From: Ravibacter sp964559125 | Lineage (GTDB): Bacteria; Bacteroidota; Bacteroidia; Cytophagales; Spirosomataceae | Direction of reading: 5' to 3' | Length of the DNA: 64,000 nucleotides | NCBI GenBank assembly: GCA_964559125.1 | Contig: CAZLGW010000006.1 | Coordinates: 163,996 to 227,995, forward strand | Shown: piece after piece, positions 33,622-41,730 of the stretch | Layout of the letters: each line of letters starts with the position of its first letter | Position numbering within the stretch: position 1 is the first letter of the stretch | The notes under the pieces: model-generated | Told to the model about the DNA's origin: nothing | What the model saw: only the letters and a program-made list of their open reading frames with translations | Databases searched by the model: none | Translations under genes and position numbers: made by a program

Positions 33622-35757
33622 ATGCCGAAAGCGGTAAAAAGCGGAAAAAGCAACAAGCAGATTCTCATCTTACGCGCCTATATTGTCTCGGGGGCGATGC
33701 TCCTGCTTGGGATCGCCGTATTTTTCAAGCTCATCGATATCCAGTATTTCGATACCTACGAGGGAAAAACGTGGAAAGAAAGAGCGGAGACCAACCGGGA
33801 AAGGACCGTTAAAATAGCGCCGCTCAGGGGGAATATCTATTCCTCAGACTCCAGCGTGCTGGCTACCTCGCTCCCTTTTTATCATATCGGGCTCGACGCC
33901 AAAACTGCCGACAGCGCCTACTTCGAAAAACATATCAAAGATTTCTGCAAGCAATTTGCGGAGCAATACCCTGTAAAATCCGCCGCTACCCTGGAAAAGG
34001 AGATCAGGCAGAAACGCCGTTCGAAAGGATCGGGCAGATACCTGCGGCTCATCTCCGGTACCGTAAATCATTTTGAAAGGGAGCATATCCGGAAAATGCC
34101 CTTCTTCAGCCCGGCAAAAGGCGGCGGAGGGGGTGTTTTTGAAACCGTCCCGCTCCGCTACAAACCTTTCGGGCAGATGGCCAGCAGGACCATCGGAACC
34201 CACGGCACCGATAAATCCAAACCTGCCGGAATTGAAGCCAGCTTTAATTCCTACCTGGCCGGAAAGGGCGGCACCCAGATGATTGAGGTAGCCGAAAACA
34301 ACATGAAGATCCCGATAGGCGACTACATAGAAAGACCTGTGCCGGGCATGGATGTCTATACCACGCTCGACATGAACATCCAGGACTTTGCCGAAACCGC
34401 GCTCCGGAAAGCCGTCCTGAATTTCAATGCCGACAACGGGTGTGTGGTGGTGATGGAAGTCGCTACCGGGGAGATCAAGGCAATGGTCAATTTCACCAAT
34501 GACAAAGGAGTACTGAAAGACATATACAACTACGCCCTTCAGAACGCGTCCGACCCCGGGTCTACCTTCAAGCTGGCTACCCTGATGGCCGCCACCGAGG
34601 AAGGCAAGTTCAATATCAACCAGGAAATGGTCAATACCGGAAACGGGAGGCACCCTATTACAAGAAGTATCACTGTCTCCGACGTAAGAAGTTTCGGATA
34701 CGGCTCGATATCCGTTAAAAAGATCCTGGAGGTTTCGAGCAACGTAGGGACGGTTATGCTGGCCCAGCGGTACTTTGCCAAAAACCCCGAAAAATACAGC
34801 CAGTATCTCGATAGATTCCAGCTCAGGGGGCAAACAGGTATTCCTATGGAAGGCGAAGCGGAGTCGGTGATCAAAAGGCCGTCAGACAGGAGCTGGAACA
34901 AATCGATTTCCCTGCCCTTCATCTCCCACGGCTATGAAATGAAAGTTACACCCATGAAAATGCTCACCCTCTACAATGCCGTCGCCAATGGCGGTTATAT
35001 GGTAAAGCCGATGCTGGTGAAACAGATCAGGAGCAATGGGCAGGTAGTAGAGGAATTCACTCCCCAGGTTAGCAAAGAGCCGATCGCATCGGAATTTACG
35101 ATCAAGCAGATGCAGGAAGCGCTGGCCGGCGTCGTGGCCAACGGGACCGCCCATAAGATCAATTCCCCCTACTACAGCATCGCCGGAAAAACGGGAACCG
35201 CCCAGCTCAACGGTCCGAAAGGCCCGGAAGAAGGGAAGTATCATGCCTCTTTTGCGGGCTTTTTCCCGCTCGACAAACCTAAGTACAGCATGATCGTCTC
35301 TATCAATAACCCGAAGGGATACTCCCTGTCAAGCCTTTACGGCGGCAGTGTTTCGGCCCCGGTTTTCAAAGAGATCGCCGACAGGATCTACCTCTACGAT
35401 GTAAGCCTGCACAACGTGCCGGTGGAGAAACCGGAGAAAGAAGCTGCCCCGGTATACCTTGCCGGTTACTCAAAAGACCTGACGGCCATAGCAGGCGAAA
35501 TGAAGCTGCCGCAGGCTCCGCCCATAGAAAATGAGTGGGTTTCAGGGAGTGTGAAAGGCAGGGAAAAGACATCCTGGGAGAAGAAATATCCCTCCGGCGT
35601 ACGTCTGCCGGATGTAAGTGGTTTGACGCTGCGCGACGCATTATTCCTCCTGGAAAACAAGGGCTACAAGGTAATATACCAGGGACGTGGCAAGGTGGTC
35701 TCACAGGATTACAGGGAGACCGGCCCGCATAAAGAGGTGTTGCTTACTCTAAAATAG
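33622..35757 (+). CDS. ftsI: septal peptidoglycan transpeptidase (PBP) with PASTA domain
   Basis: 711 residues: short cytoplasmic tail, one membrane helix (about 17-38), PBP dimer domain (45-230), transpeptidase domain and a C-terminal PASTA domain (about 645-711, LPDVSGLTLRDALFLLENKGYKV). Active-site motifs are complete: STFK (314-317), SSN (372-374) and KTGT (523-526). It cross-links septal peptidoglycan in the periplasm and is a beta-lactam target. murE, normally next in Bacteroidota, is missing; the convergent ABC gene follows after a small hairpin. Confidence 0.95.
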   Translation: MPKAVKSGKSNKQILILRAYIVSGAMLLLGIAVFFKLIDIQYFDTYEGKTWKERAETNRERTVKIAPLRGNIYSSDSSVLATSLPFYHIGLDAKTADSAYFEKHIKDFCKQFAEQYPVKSAATLEKEIRQKRRSKGSGRYLRLISGTVNHFEREHIRKMPFFSPAKGGGGGVFETVPLRYKPFGQMASRTIGTHGTDKSKPAGIEASFNSYLAGKGGTQMIEVAENNMKIPIGDYIERPVPGMDVYTTLDMNIQDFAETALRKAVLNFNADNGCVVVMEVATGEIKAMVNFTNDKGVLKDIYNYALQNASDPGSTFKLATLMAATEEGKFNINQEMVNTGNGRHPITRSITVSDVRSFGYGSISVKKILEVSSNVGTVMLAQRYFAKNPEKYSQYLDRFQLRGQTGIPMEGEAESVIKRPSDRSWNKSISLPFISHGYEMKVTPMKMLTLYNAVANGGYMVKPMLVKQIRSNGQVVEEFTPQVSKEPIASEFTIKQMQEALAGVVANGTAHKINSPYYSIAGKTGTAQLNGPKGPEEGKYHASFAGFFPLDKPKYSMIVSINNPKGYSLSSLYGGSVSAPVFKEIADRIYLYDVSLHNVPVEKPEKEAAPVYLAGYSKDLTAIAGEMKLPQAPPIENEWVSGSVKGREKTSWEKKYPSGVRLPDVSGLTLRDALFLLENKGYKVIYQGRGKVVSQDYRETGPHKEVLLTLK

Positions 35758-35761
35758 GGAA

Positions 35762-35781
35762 GAATGGGCTGAAGCCCATTC
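35762..35781. terminator. hairpin between convergent ftsI and ABC genes
   Basis: GAATGGGCT (35762-35770) and AGCCCATTC (35773-35781) are exact inverted arms with a GA centre. It lies 5 bases after the ftsI stop and 5 before the ABC stop on the other strand; no T run, so it is probably a bidirectional stop or mRNA 3'-end stabiliser, or one copy of a dispersed palindrome. Confidence 0.6.
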
Positions 35782-35785
35782 CAAT

Positions 35786-36499
35786 TCAGGGAGACTGGAC
35801 AGTTACCCTGGTTGGGTTGGGGTTGATCGTGTCGGATTCCACCAAACCGTCGCGCAGCCTTACGATCCGGTGGGCGTAATGCGCTATATCCTCTTCGTGC
35901 GTTACCATCACGATGGTATTCCCTTTTGTGTATAGCTGATCGAAAAGGTCCATGATCTCATACGACGTTTTCGTGTCGAGGTTCCCGGTGGGTTCGTCGG
36001 CGAGTAAAATACTGGGGTCGTTCACCAATGCGCGTGCTACCGCCACCCGCTGCCTCTGGCCGCCCGATAATTCACTGGGTTTATGATGCGCCCGGTTCTC
36101 GAGACCCACGTTTTTCAGGGCTATCATGGCTTTTTCGGTGCGATCGGCCTTATTGAGTCCTGAATATATCAGGGGAAGCGCTACATTGTCGAGGGAAGTC
36201 ATACGCGGCAGGAGGTTAAAAGTCTGGAAAACAAAGCCGATCTCCCGGTTCCTGATCTCCGCCAGCTCCGTTTCCGTCATATCGCTCACATCTTTCCCGT
36301 TGAGTATATACTGGCCGGTCGACGGGGTATCCAGGCAGCCGATAATGTTCATCAGAGTCGATTTCCCCGAGCCGGACGGGCCCATAAAAGCTACATATTC
36401 GCCTTTGTCGATTTGCAGGGTCACTGACTTCAGAGCGTCAATAATTTCCGCTCCCATTATGTAGCGGCGGGAAATATCGGTTGTTTCAATTATTTTCAT
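35786..36499 (-). CDS. ABC transporter ATP-binding protein (MacB/LolD type)
   Basis: 237 residues with Walker A GPSGSGKST (40-48), Q-loop FVFQTFNLLP, signature LSGGQRQR, Walker B ILLADEPTGNLD and the H-loop THEED. The pattern places it with MacB/LolD/FtsE ATPases that drive FtsX-type permeases in lipoprotein release, peptide export or cell-wall control. No FtsX-type permease is adjacent; instead it lies 19 bases behind a small unknown protein and downstream of a large membrane-TPR protein on the same strand. Confidence 0.92.
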   Translation of the reverse strand: MKIIETTDISRRYIMGAEIIDALKSVTLQIDKGEYVAFMGPSGSGKSTLMNIIGCLDTPSTGQYILNGKDVSDMTETELAEIRNREIGFVFQTFNLLPRMTSLDNVALPLIYSGLNKADRTEKAMIALKNVGLENRAHHKPSELSGGQRQRVAVARALVNDPSILLADEPTGNLDTKTSYEIMDLFDQLYTKGNTIVMVTHEEDIAHYAHRIVRLRDGLVESDTINPNPTRVTVQSP

Positions 36500-36518
36500 A
36501 TCAATAATAAGCTTTCGG

Positions 36519-36977
36519 CTATGCTCTTCTTCTTTTTCTTATAACTCCCATAATATATAACCCGACCAGCAAGACGGCAGGATCGATGTAATCAAAATGC
36601 AACGTCCCCCTTGTACCTAACCACCGATCCGACTTTGACGTCAGTTCATCTCCTTCTGAGGATAAAATCCTGAAACTATTACTCCACCAGTTCAACCTTT
36701 TCCAGGTATATTTTTGCCCGTCAAGCACTATATCGGCATACCCTCTTAGCCATCTAAGCTGTATCCACCCCCGTTCTCTAACCCCCTCGATGTCTTTGAT
36801 CAGAAACCTGTCCGAAAAAAAAGACTTTTTTTCAAACCGCAGCATCCTCCCGCGAACCTCGCCATACCCATCGTTGCTCCAGAACGACTTCTTCAGCATC
36901 CCGATCATCAGCCTGTCCTGAAAGATCCTAATCTCCGACGTAAAAAAACCTCCCAATTTCCAATTCAATGCTTCCAT
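36519..36977 (-). CDS. unknown small protein with C-terminal hydrophobic helix
   Basis: 152 residues. Mostly beta-type, rich in Trp, Phe and basic residues (MLKKSFWSNDGYGEVRG, FSDRFLIKD), loosely recalling LURP-one/Tubby-like barrels, followed by a hydrophobic helix (AVLLVGLYIMGVI) and an RKRRR tail that would remain in the cytoplasm. No family firmly recognised. The 49-base gap before and 19-base gap after put it in one operon with the TPR protein and the ABC ATPase. Confidence 0.7.
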   Translation of the reverse strand: MEALNWKLGGFFTSEIRIFQDRLMIGMLKKSFWSNDGYGEVRGRMLRFEKKSFFSDRFLIKDIEGVRERGWIQLRWLRGYADIVLDGQKYTWKRLNWWSNSFRILSSEGDELTSKSDRWLGTRGTLHFDYIDPAVLLVGLYIMGVIRKRRRA

Positions 36978-37026
36978 GACACTTTGTAGATATTTATCCG
37001 GCGATTAAGAGAGCGAAGATACCGGA

Positions 37027-39696
37027 TCATTGGAATTCTTCACGCTCTTTTTGTTTGAGCGACCATTTGGCGTGATAACGGGTCAAAAATTCGTGATAAC
37101 CAGTATCGTCCGCAAATTTTCTTACATTTTCCCGGGCCGTCTCCGCCTGGTCTGTAAGTCCCATATCAAGACTCAGCAAAGCATATTCGTCCCACAGTTG
37201 GTAAGAAGTTTCGTTGAAGCGAAGCGCATCCACTACAACAGCATAAGCCTTCGCGACTCCCGTTTGCTGCTCTTTCAGGTAGCCTGCGACGCCCGCCACC
37301 AGGGCCGGGTCGTAGGGATTATGCCGCAGCGCCGCTCTGAACGCCTCTTCGGTCCCTGCCTTCCGGGCAGCCGCCAGCAGTGAATCGGTATTGCTCCGCG
37401 GCGGAGCGAGCGTAATTACCGCATTCTGAAGCCGGGCTATTTCCAGGCTATCCGTCGCCGATTCCCCCAACCGTTCCAGGACTATTACGCCCGAAACGGG
37501 ATTGCCCGACAGGGACTGGGCTATGGCATGCCCGATGACGCCGTCGGGGCCGCCCACTTCAGAAAACTGCTCTATTGCTTTATCGTAGAGCCCGGTCTGC
37601 AGGAACCAATGGCCCAGTATTTTATGGTATAACCCCGAATTCTCTCCTTCGTTGCCGGCCAGGGCAAGAAGTGTCTCTATGGCCCTGGTTTTGTTTCCCC
37701 CGTAGAAATCGGCATGAGCCGACGCCACCAGAAGATTGCCGGCCATCAGGTCATTTTTCGACGCTATCTGCCGTATTTTCACAGCCAGCGTACTGTCGTT
37801 CCACGCCTGGTTGTAGGCATAGTTCATCCAGTAGGCAAAACCCGCAGCGCTAACCAGGGAGTCGGGTCTGAGCGCGTCGTTCCTGCTTTTCTCCACCGGA
37901 CTTTTCGGGGCCAGGTTACTAACCAGTAGCCTGTTGGCATTCCACGACAGGTTGTCGGCAAAGCGGGCGGCGCCGGCCAGAGAGTCTAAAGCTTCCGGGT
38001 CCAGGATACCGGAAAGAATTCCCAGGATATTGGTGGGTGCAACTCCGTCGCGGGACAGCTTTTCGGCCGAGCTTAAAAAGTAATAGGCAGAATCGGAAAG
38101 GTTGGTCCGGGCATAAAGCAGCCCGATATTGTTAAGAACAGGACCATTCCTGGGAAAAGCCCGGTGACCTTCCCTGAGACTGAACATCGCTTCGAAATAG
38201 AGGTCGTCCTCCGCCAGCAGGTTGCTTAACCCGATATAAGCCTGGGGTGAAGGTTTTTTAAGCGTAGCCTGCCTGAAATAATAAACTGCGGCGTTGTTGT
38301 CTCCCTGTATCCTTGCCAGGGAAGCCAGCGCATAATTCCCCTTATGGTTCTGGAACTCCTGCTGCAGCGACATTTTATAGTATTGCTCGGCCAGAGCATA
38401 CTGGTTAGTGAGCGTATGCAGGTCGCCCAACCCGTTGAAATAAGCCGCTATTCCCTGCTTAACCGGGAAAAGATTCTGCATCGAGAACAACCCGGCCACC
38501 AGCGCCACGCCGATGATCCTCGTCCGGGTCAGGCCAAAATTCAGGGGTTTGTAAAGCACTTTATGCACCTGCAGCCCTTTCCGGAACAAGGGAAGGAAAT
38601 TAGCTATGATGTAAAACACGAATGCCAGCCCCATACCCAGCTGGCTGTTGATGATGCTATCCTCCAGCACTTCCAGCAAAGGGTCATTACCGGCTGCCAC
38701 CGCCATACCTGCAGTACCCGCCGTGATCAGGAATAACCCGGAATACAGCCAGAAACCCGATTCCCTGAAGGGAAGATGGCCCTCCGTGCTTTCACATCTC
38801 AACCGGAACCCGCTCAGCCCGATCACGGCGCCGAGGGCCCCGAGCAGCCATACAGGCACCAATATCACACCCCAATCCGCCATTTTCGTATTACCGACGT
38901 AGGCAAATACGAGAATAAGCAAGTAAATGCCGGCAATTACGGAAAAGTTGAGCAACGACCGGCTACCCATATTAGTCGACTTCGAGGTAGCCAGCCAGAC
39001 CAGGCCGTACAGGATTTCGGTAGCCGATACCAACAGGAAAATAACAGCGGGGATCAGCCACAGTGGCAGGCTGTAAACCAGGAAAGTATACGCCGGTGCG
39101 GGACCGGAGCTCCCCGTAACCGCAACCAGCGCAAGCACAACCGAGATTGCGGCAAAAACAACAATACGGTTTACTATTCCTGTACCCGGCCTGAATTCGT
39201 GGATGTAGTACCCGGTTCCGCCATACAACACAAGCGCAAACAGCAGCAGGGTGCGTTCGGGTAAGCCCGGAAAAACCAGCATCTCCATCCTGGAGAAAAC
39301 CAGCAGCGGGATCAGGATGGCAAGTCCTCCCAGAAACCAGAACCTGGAAAGGGTAGTCAATGCGGCCAGCACGACGGATAGCCCGGAAAGGGCAACCACC
39401 AGAAAAAACAATCCGGAAACGACATCGGGCAGCATCAGGGGAGCGACATACCGCTCGGTTACGTATACCGAAGGCGCCGGGATCACAAACTCGAAGTCTC
39501 CGAGCTTCAGCCGGTTGACAGGCACCGCCGTGTCATGGACAAGCGACAGGATGTCCCATTTCACATTGCCGGTCCCCGAAAAAATACCAGATGAAATTAG
39601 CAGATAAAGGAGTGAAGAGATAAGCAGGACGAGTACTGCAACGGTGCCTATTCGCTCGGCAGGCCTCCAGGATTTCCAAAAAAAAAGTTTTTTCAT
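37027..39696 (-). CDS. multi-pass membrane protein with TPR C-terminal half
   Basis: 889 residues from ATG 39696 (MKKLFFWKSW); an upstream Met adds 16 unlikely residues. The N-terminal half has about 11-12 membrane helices. The C-terminal half (from about 430) carries tetratricopeptide-type helical pairs (NQYALAEQYYKMSLQQEF, NNAAVYYFRQATLKKPS, YDKAIEQFSEVGG), ending in a charged tail. No catalytic motif is seen and function is unknown; a scaffold for an envelope complex is possible. A TTCGT-ATAA-ACGAA hairpin (39697-39710) abuts the start codon and could affect translation. Operon with the two downstream genes. Confidence 0.8.
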   Translation of the reverse strand: MKKLFFWKSWRPAERIGTVAVLVLLISSLLYLLISSGIFSGTGNVKWDILSLVHDTAVPVNRLKLGDFEFVIPAPSVYVTERYVAPLMLPDVVSGLFFLVVALSGLSVVLAALTTLSRFWFLGGLAILIPLLVFSRMEMLVFPGLPERTLLLFALVLYGGTGYYIHEFRPGTGIVNRIVVFAAISVVLALVAVTGSSGPAPAYTFLVYSLPLWLIPAVIFLLVSATEILYGLVWLATSKSTNMGSRSLLNFSVIAGIYLLILVFAYVGNTKMADWGVILVPVWLLGALGAVIGLSGFRLRCESTEGHLPFRESGFWLYSGLFLITAGTAGMAVAAGNDPLLEVLEDSIINSQLGMGLAFVFYIIANFLPLFRKGLQVHKVLYKPLNFGLTRTRIIGVALVAGLFSMQNLFPVKQGIAAYFNGLGDLHTLTNQYALAEQYYKMSLQQEFQNHKGNYALASLARIQGDNNAAVYYFRQATLKKPSPQAYIGLSNLLAEDDLYFEAMFSLREGHRAFPRNGPVLNNIGLLYARTNLSDSAYYFLSSAEKLSRDGVAPTNILGILSGILDPEALDSLAGAARFADNLSWNANRLLVSNLAPKSPVEKSRNDALRPDSLVSAAGFAYWMNYAYNQAWNDSTLAVKIRQIASKNDLMAGNLLVASAHADFYGGNKTRAIETLLALAGNEGENSGLYHKILGHWFLQTGLYDKAIEQFSEVGGPDGVIGHAIAQSLSGNPVSGVIVLERLGESATDSLEIARLQNAVITLAPPRSNTDSLLAAARKAGTEEAFRAALRHNPYDPALVAGVAGYLKEQQTGVAKAYAVVVDALRFNETSYQLWDEYALLSLDMGLTDQAETARENVRKFADDTGYHEFLTRYHAKWSLKQKEREEFQ

Positions 39697-39791
39697 TTCG
39701 TATAAACGAATTCTCCTTGAGAGATTAATACATGCCCCACTCATCTGCCGGACATTTTCTGGAAAATATCCAATATTTGCCCCCCGAAACG

Positions 39792-39822
39792 TTTGTTATG
39801 ATTTATTTATAAACTACTTTTG
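39792..39822 (+). promoter_or_regulatory. atpD-atpC promoter
   Basis: TTTG (39792-39795) and TACTTTTG (39815-39822), centres 25 bases apart, a near-perfect Bacteroidota promoter. The leader to the atpD ATG would be about 38 bases and is AT-rich. Confidence 0.7.
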
Positions 39823-39864
39823 CGGTCTCAAAATTAATATACGCCAATAAAATATAGCGAAACA

Positions 39865-41379
39865 ATGTCAAATGCGGCAAACATAGGGAAAATTACTCAG
39901 GTAATCGGACCGGTAGTAGACGTATCGTTTGAAAATCACAGCCAGATGCCTTCTATTCTGGATGCGCTCGAGGTGATCAAACCCAACGGCCAGAAAGTGG
40001 TATTGGAGTGCCAGCAACACTTAGGTGAAGACCGTGTGCGTGCAATTGCCATGGAGGGTACCGAAGGCTTGCAACGGGGCATGGCGGTAATCGCCAAAGG
40101 GTCTCCTATCAAAATGCCTGTCGGTGAGCAGATCAAAGGTCGTCTTTTCAATGTTGTCGGAGATACCATCGACGGTTTGAGGGAAGTCGATGCAAGCAAA
40201 GGTATATCTATTCACAGATCTGCCCCTAAATTCGAAGACCTGGCTACCGCTACAGAAATTCTCTACACCGGTATCAAGGTGATCGACCTGCTGGCCCCGT
40301 ATGTAAAGGGCGGTAAGATCGGGTTGTTCGGTGGTGCAGGGGTAGGAAAAACCGTTTTGATCCAGGAGCTTATCAACAATATCGCGAAAGCGTACTCAGG
40401 TCTTTCGGTATTCGCAGGGGTAGGAGAACGTACCCGCGAAGGAAACGACCTCATGCGTGAAATGATCGAAGCCGGTATCATCAAGTACGGCGAGAAATTC
40501 AAGCACAGCATGGAAAACGGGGGCTGGGACCTCGACAGCGTCGACTATGAAGAGCTGAAAGATTCCCAGGCTACCTTCGTGTTTGGCCAGATGAACGAAC
40601 CTCCCGGAGCACGGGCACGCGTAGCCCTTTCGGGGCTTACCGTTGCCGAATATTTCCGTGACGGCGAAGGAGACGGTAAAGGCCGCGACATTCTTTTCTT
40701 CATCGACAATATATTCAGGTTCACCCAGGCAGGTTCCGAAGTATCGGCTCTTCTGGGTCGTATGCCTTCGGCGGTAGGTTACCAGCCCACCCTGGCTACC
40801 GAAATGGGTGCCATGCAGGAGCGTATCACCTCAACTAAAAACGGTTCGATCACTTCCGTACAGGCGGTTTATGTACCTGCCGATGACTTGACCGACCCTG
40901 CTCCGGCTACGACTTTTGCCCACCTTGACGCCACTACGGTACTTAGCCGTAAGGTTGCGGAGAAAGGTATTTATCCTGCGGTGGATCCTCTCGACTCCAC
41001 TTCCCGGATCCTCTCTGCGGAAGCGCTGGGCGACGCCCACTATTCCTGCGCGCAACGTGTGAAAAATATCCTTCAGCGCTATAAAGAGCTGCAGGACATC
41101 ATCGCCATCCTTGGTCTTGAAGAACTTTCGGAAGAGGATAAGCTGGTGGTATCCCGCGCCCGCCGCGTGGAGCGTTTCCTTTCACAGCCTTTCTTCGTTG
41201 CCTCCCAGTTTACGGGTCTCGAAGGGGTGCTTGTAGACATCAACGATACCATCAAAGGTTTCAACCAGATCATCGACGGAGAATACGATCACCTCCCGGA
41301 AATGGCCTTCAACCTGGTGGGTACGATCGAAGATGCGGTAAGGAAAGGTGAGAAAATGCTTGCGGAAGCTGCGAGATAG
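39865..41379 (+). CDS. atpD: ATP synthase F1 subunit beta
   Basis: 504 residues, the catalytic F1 subunit. P-loop GGAGVGKT at 156-163, GERTREGNDL, Walker B ILFFIDNIFR, the family signature PAVDPLDSTSR and the DELSEED-type segment LEELSEEDK, which couples to the gamma subunit. It makes ATP from the proton (or sodium) gradient at the cytoplasmic side of the inner membrane. Only atpC follows; the remaining atp genes are elsewhere, as usual in Bacteroidota. Confidence 0.98.
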   Translation: MSNAANIGKITQVIGPVVDVSFENHSQMPSILDALEVIKPNGQKVVLECQQHLGEDRVRAIAMEGTEGLQRGMAVIAKGSPIKMPVGEQIKGRLFNVVGDTIDGLREVDASKGISIHRSAPKFEDLATATEILYTGIKVIDLLAPYVKGGKIGLFGGAGVGKTVLIQELINNIAKAYSGLSVFAGVGERTREGNDLMREMIEAGIIKYGEKFKHSMENGGWDLDSVDYEELKDSQATFVFGQMNEPPGARARVALSGLTVAEYFRDGEGDGKGRDILFFIDNIFRFTQAGSEVSALLGRMPSAVGYQPTLATEMGAMQERITSTKNGSITSVQAVYVPADDLTDPAPATTFAHLDATTVLSRKVAEKGIYPAVDPLDSTSRILSAEALGDAHYSCAQRVKNILQRYKELQDIIAILGLEELSEEDKLVVSRARRVERFLSQPFFVASQFTGLEGVLVDINDTIKGFNQIIDGEYDHLPEMAFNLVGTIEDAVRKGEKMLAEAAR

Positions 41380-41423
41380 GTAATGCCGGGTCTTGATCCG
41401 GTGCCATCAAAAATTATCAAAAA

Positions 41424-41666
41424 ATGAATCTGGAAATCATTACACCTGACAAGAAAGTTTTCGCGGGGGAGGCTGTGTCTGTTACTTTCCCGGGAACAGA
41501 AGGGCAGTTTCAGGTACTGAACAGCCATGCGCCGCTCGTGAGTACGCTTGGCAAAGGTGAGGTTCTGATCGATACCGGTTCCGGCAGGCAATCCTACACC
41601 GTCGACGGCGGTGTTGTGGAAGTGCTCAATAATAAAATACTGGTACTGGCCGAGGCCGTATTGTAA
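41424..41666 (+). CDS. atpC: ATP synthase F1 subunit epsilon (short form)
   Basis: 80 residues, 44 bases after atpD. The sequence (MNLEIITPDKKVFAGEAVSVTFPGTEGQFQVLNSHAPLVSTL...) covers only the N-terminal beta-sandwich of epsilon; the C-terminal two-helix domain, which inhibits ATP hydrolysis in E. coli, is absent. The short form is usual in Bacteroidota. A strong terminator follows after 6 bases. Confidence 0.95.
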   Translation: MNLEIITPDKKVFAGEAVSVTFPGTEGQFQVLNSHAPLVSTLGKGEVLIDTGSGRQSYTVDGGVVEVLNNKILVLAEAVL

Positions 41667-41672
41667 AAGATA

Positions 41673-41730
41673 ACGCTTTAAAAAAGAAGGGCGATCCGGC
41701 TGGCCGGATCGCCCTTCTTTTTTAAAGCGT
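41673..41730. terminator. bidirectional terminator, 28-bp perfect stem
   Basis: Arms 41673-41700 and 41703-41730 are exact reverse complements around TG. Each stem has a GC-rich core (gcgatccggc) and an A/T6 outer part that gives a T tract on both strands, so it can end atpC and htpG transcripts. The right arm contains the last codons and TAA of htpG (41722-41730). Confidence 0.92.

Noticed and set aside
33844..34833. 329-codon reverse ORF opposite ftsI
   Set aside because: Antisense shadow of the transpeptidase gene.
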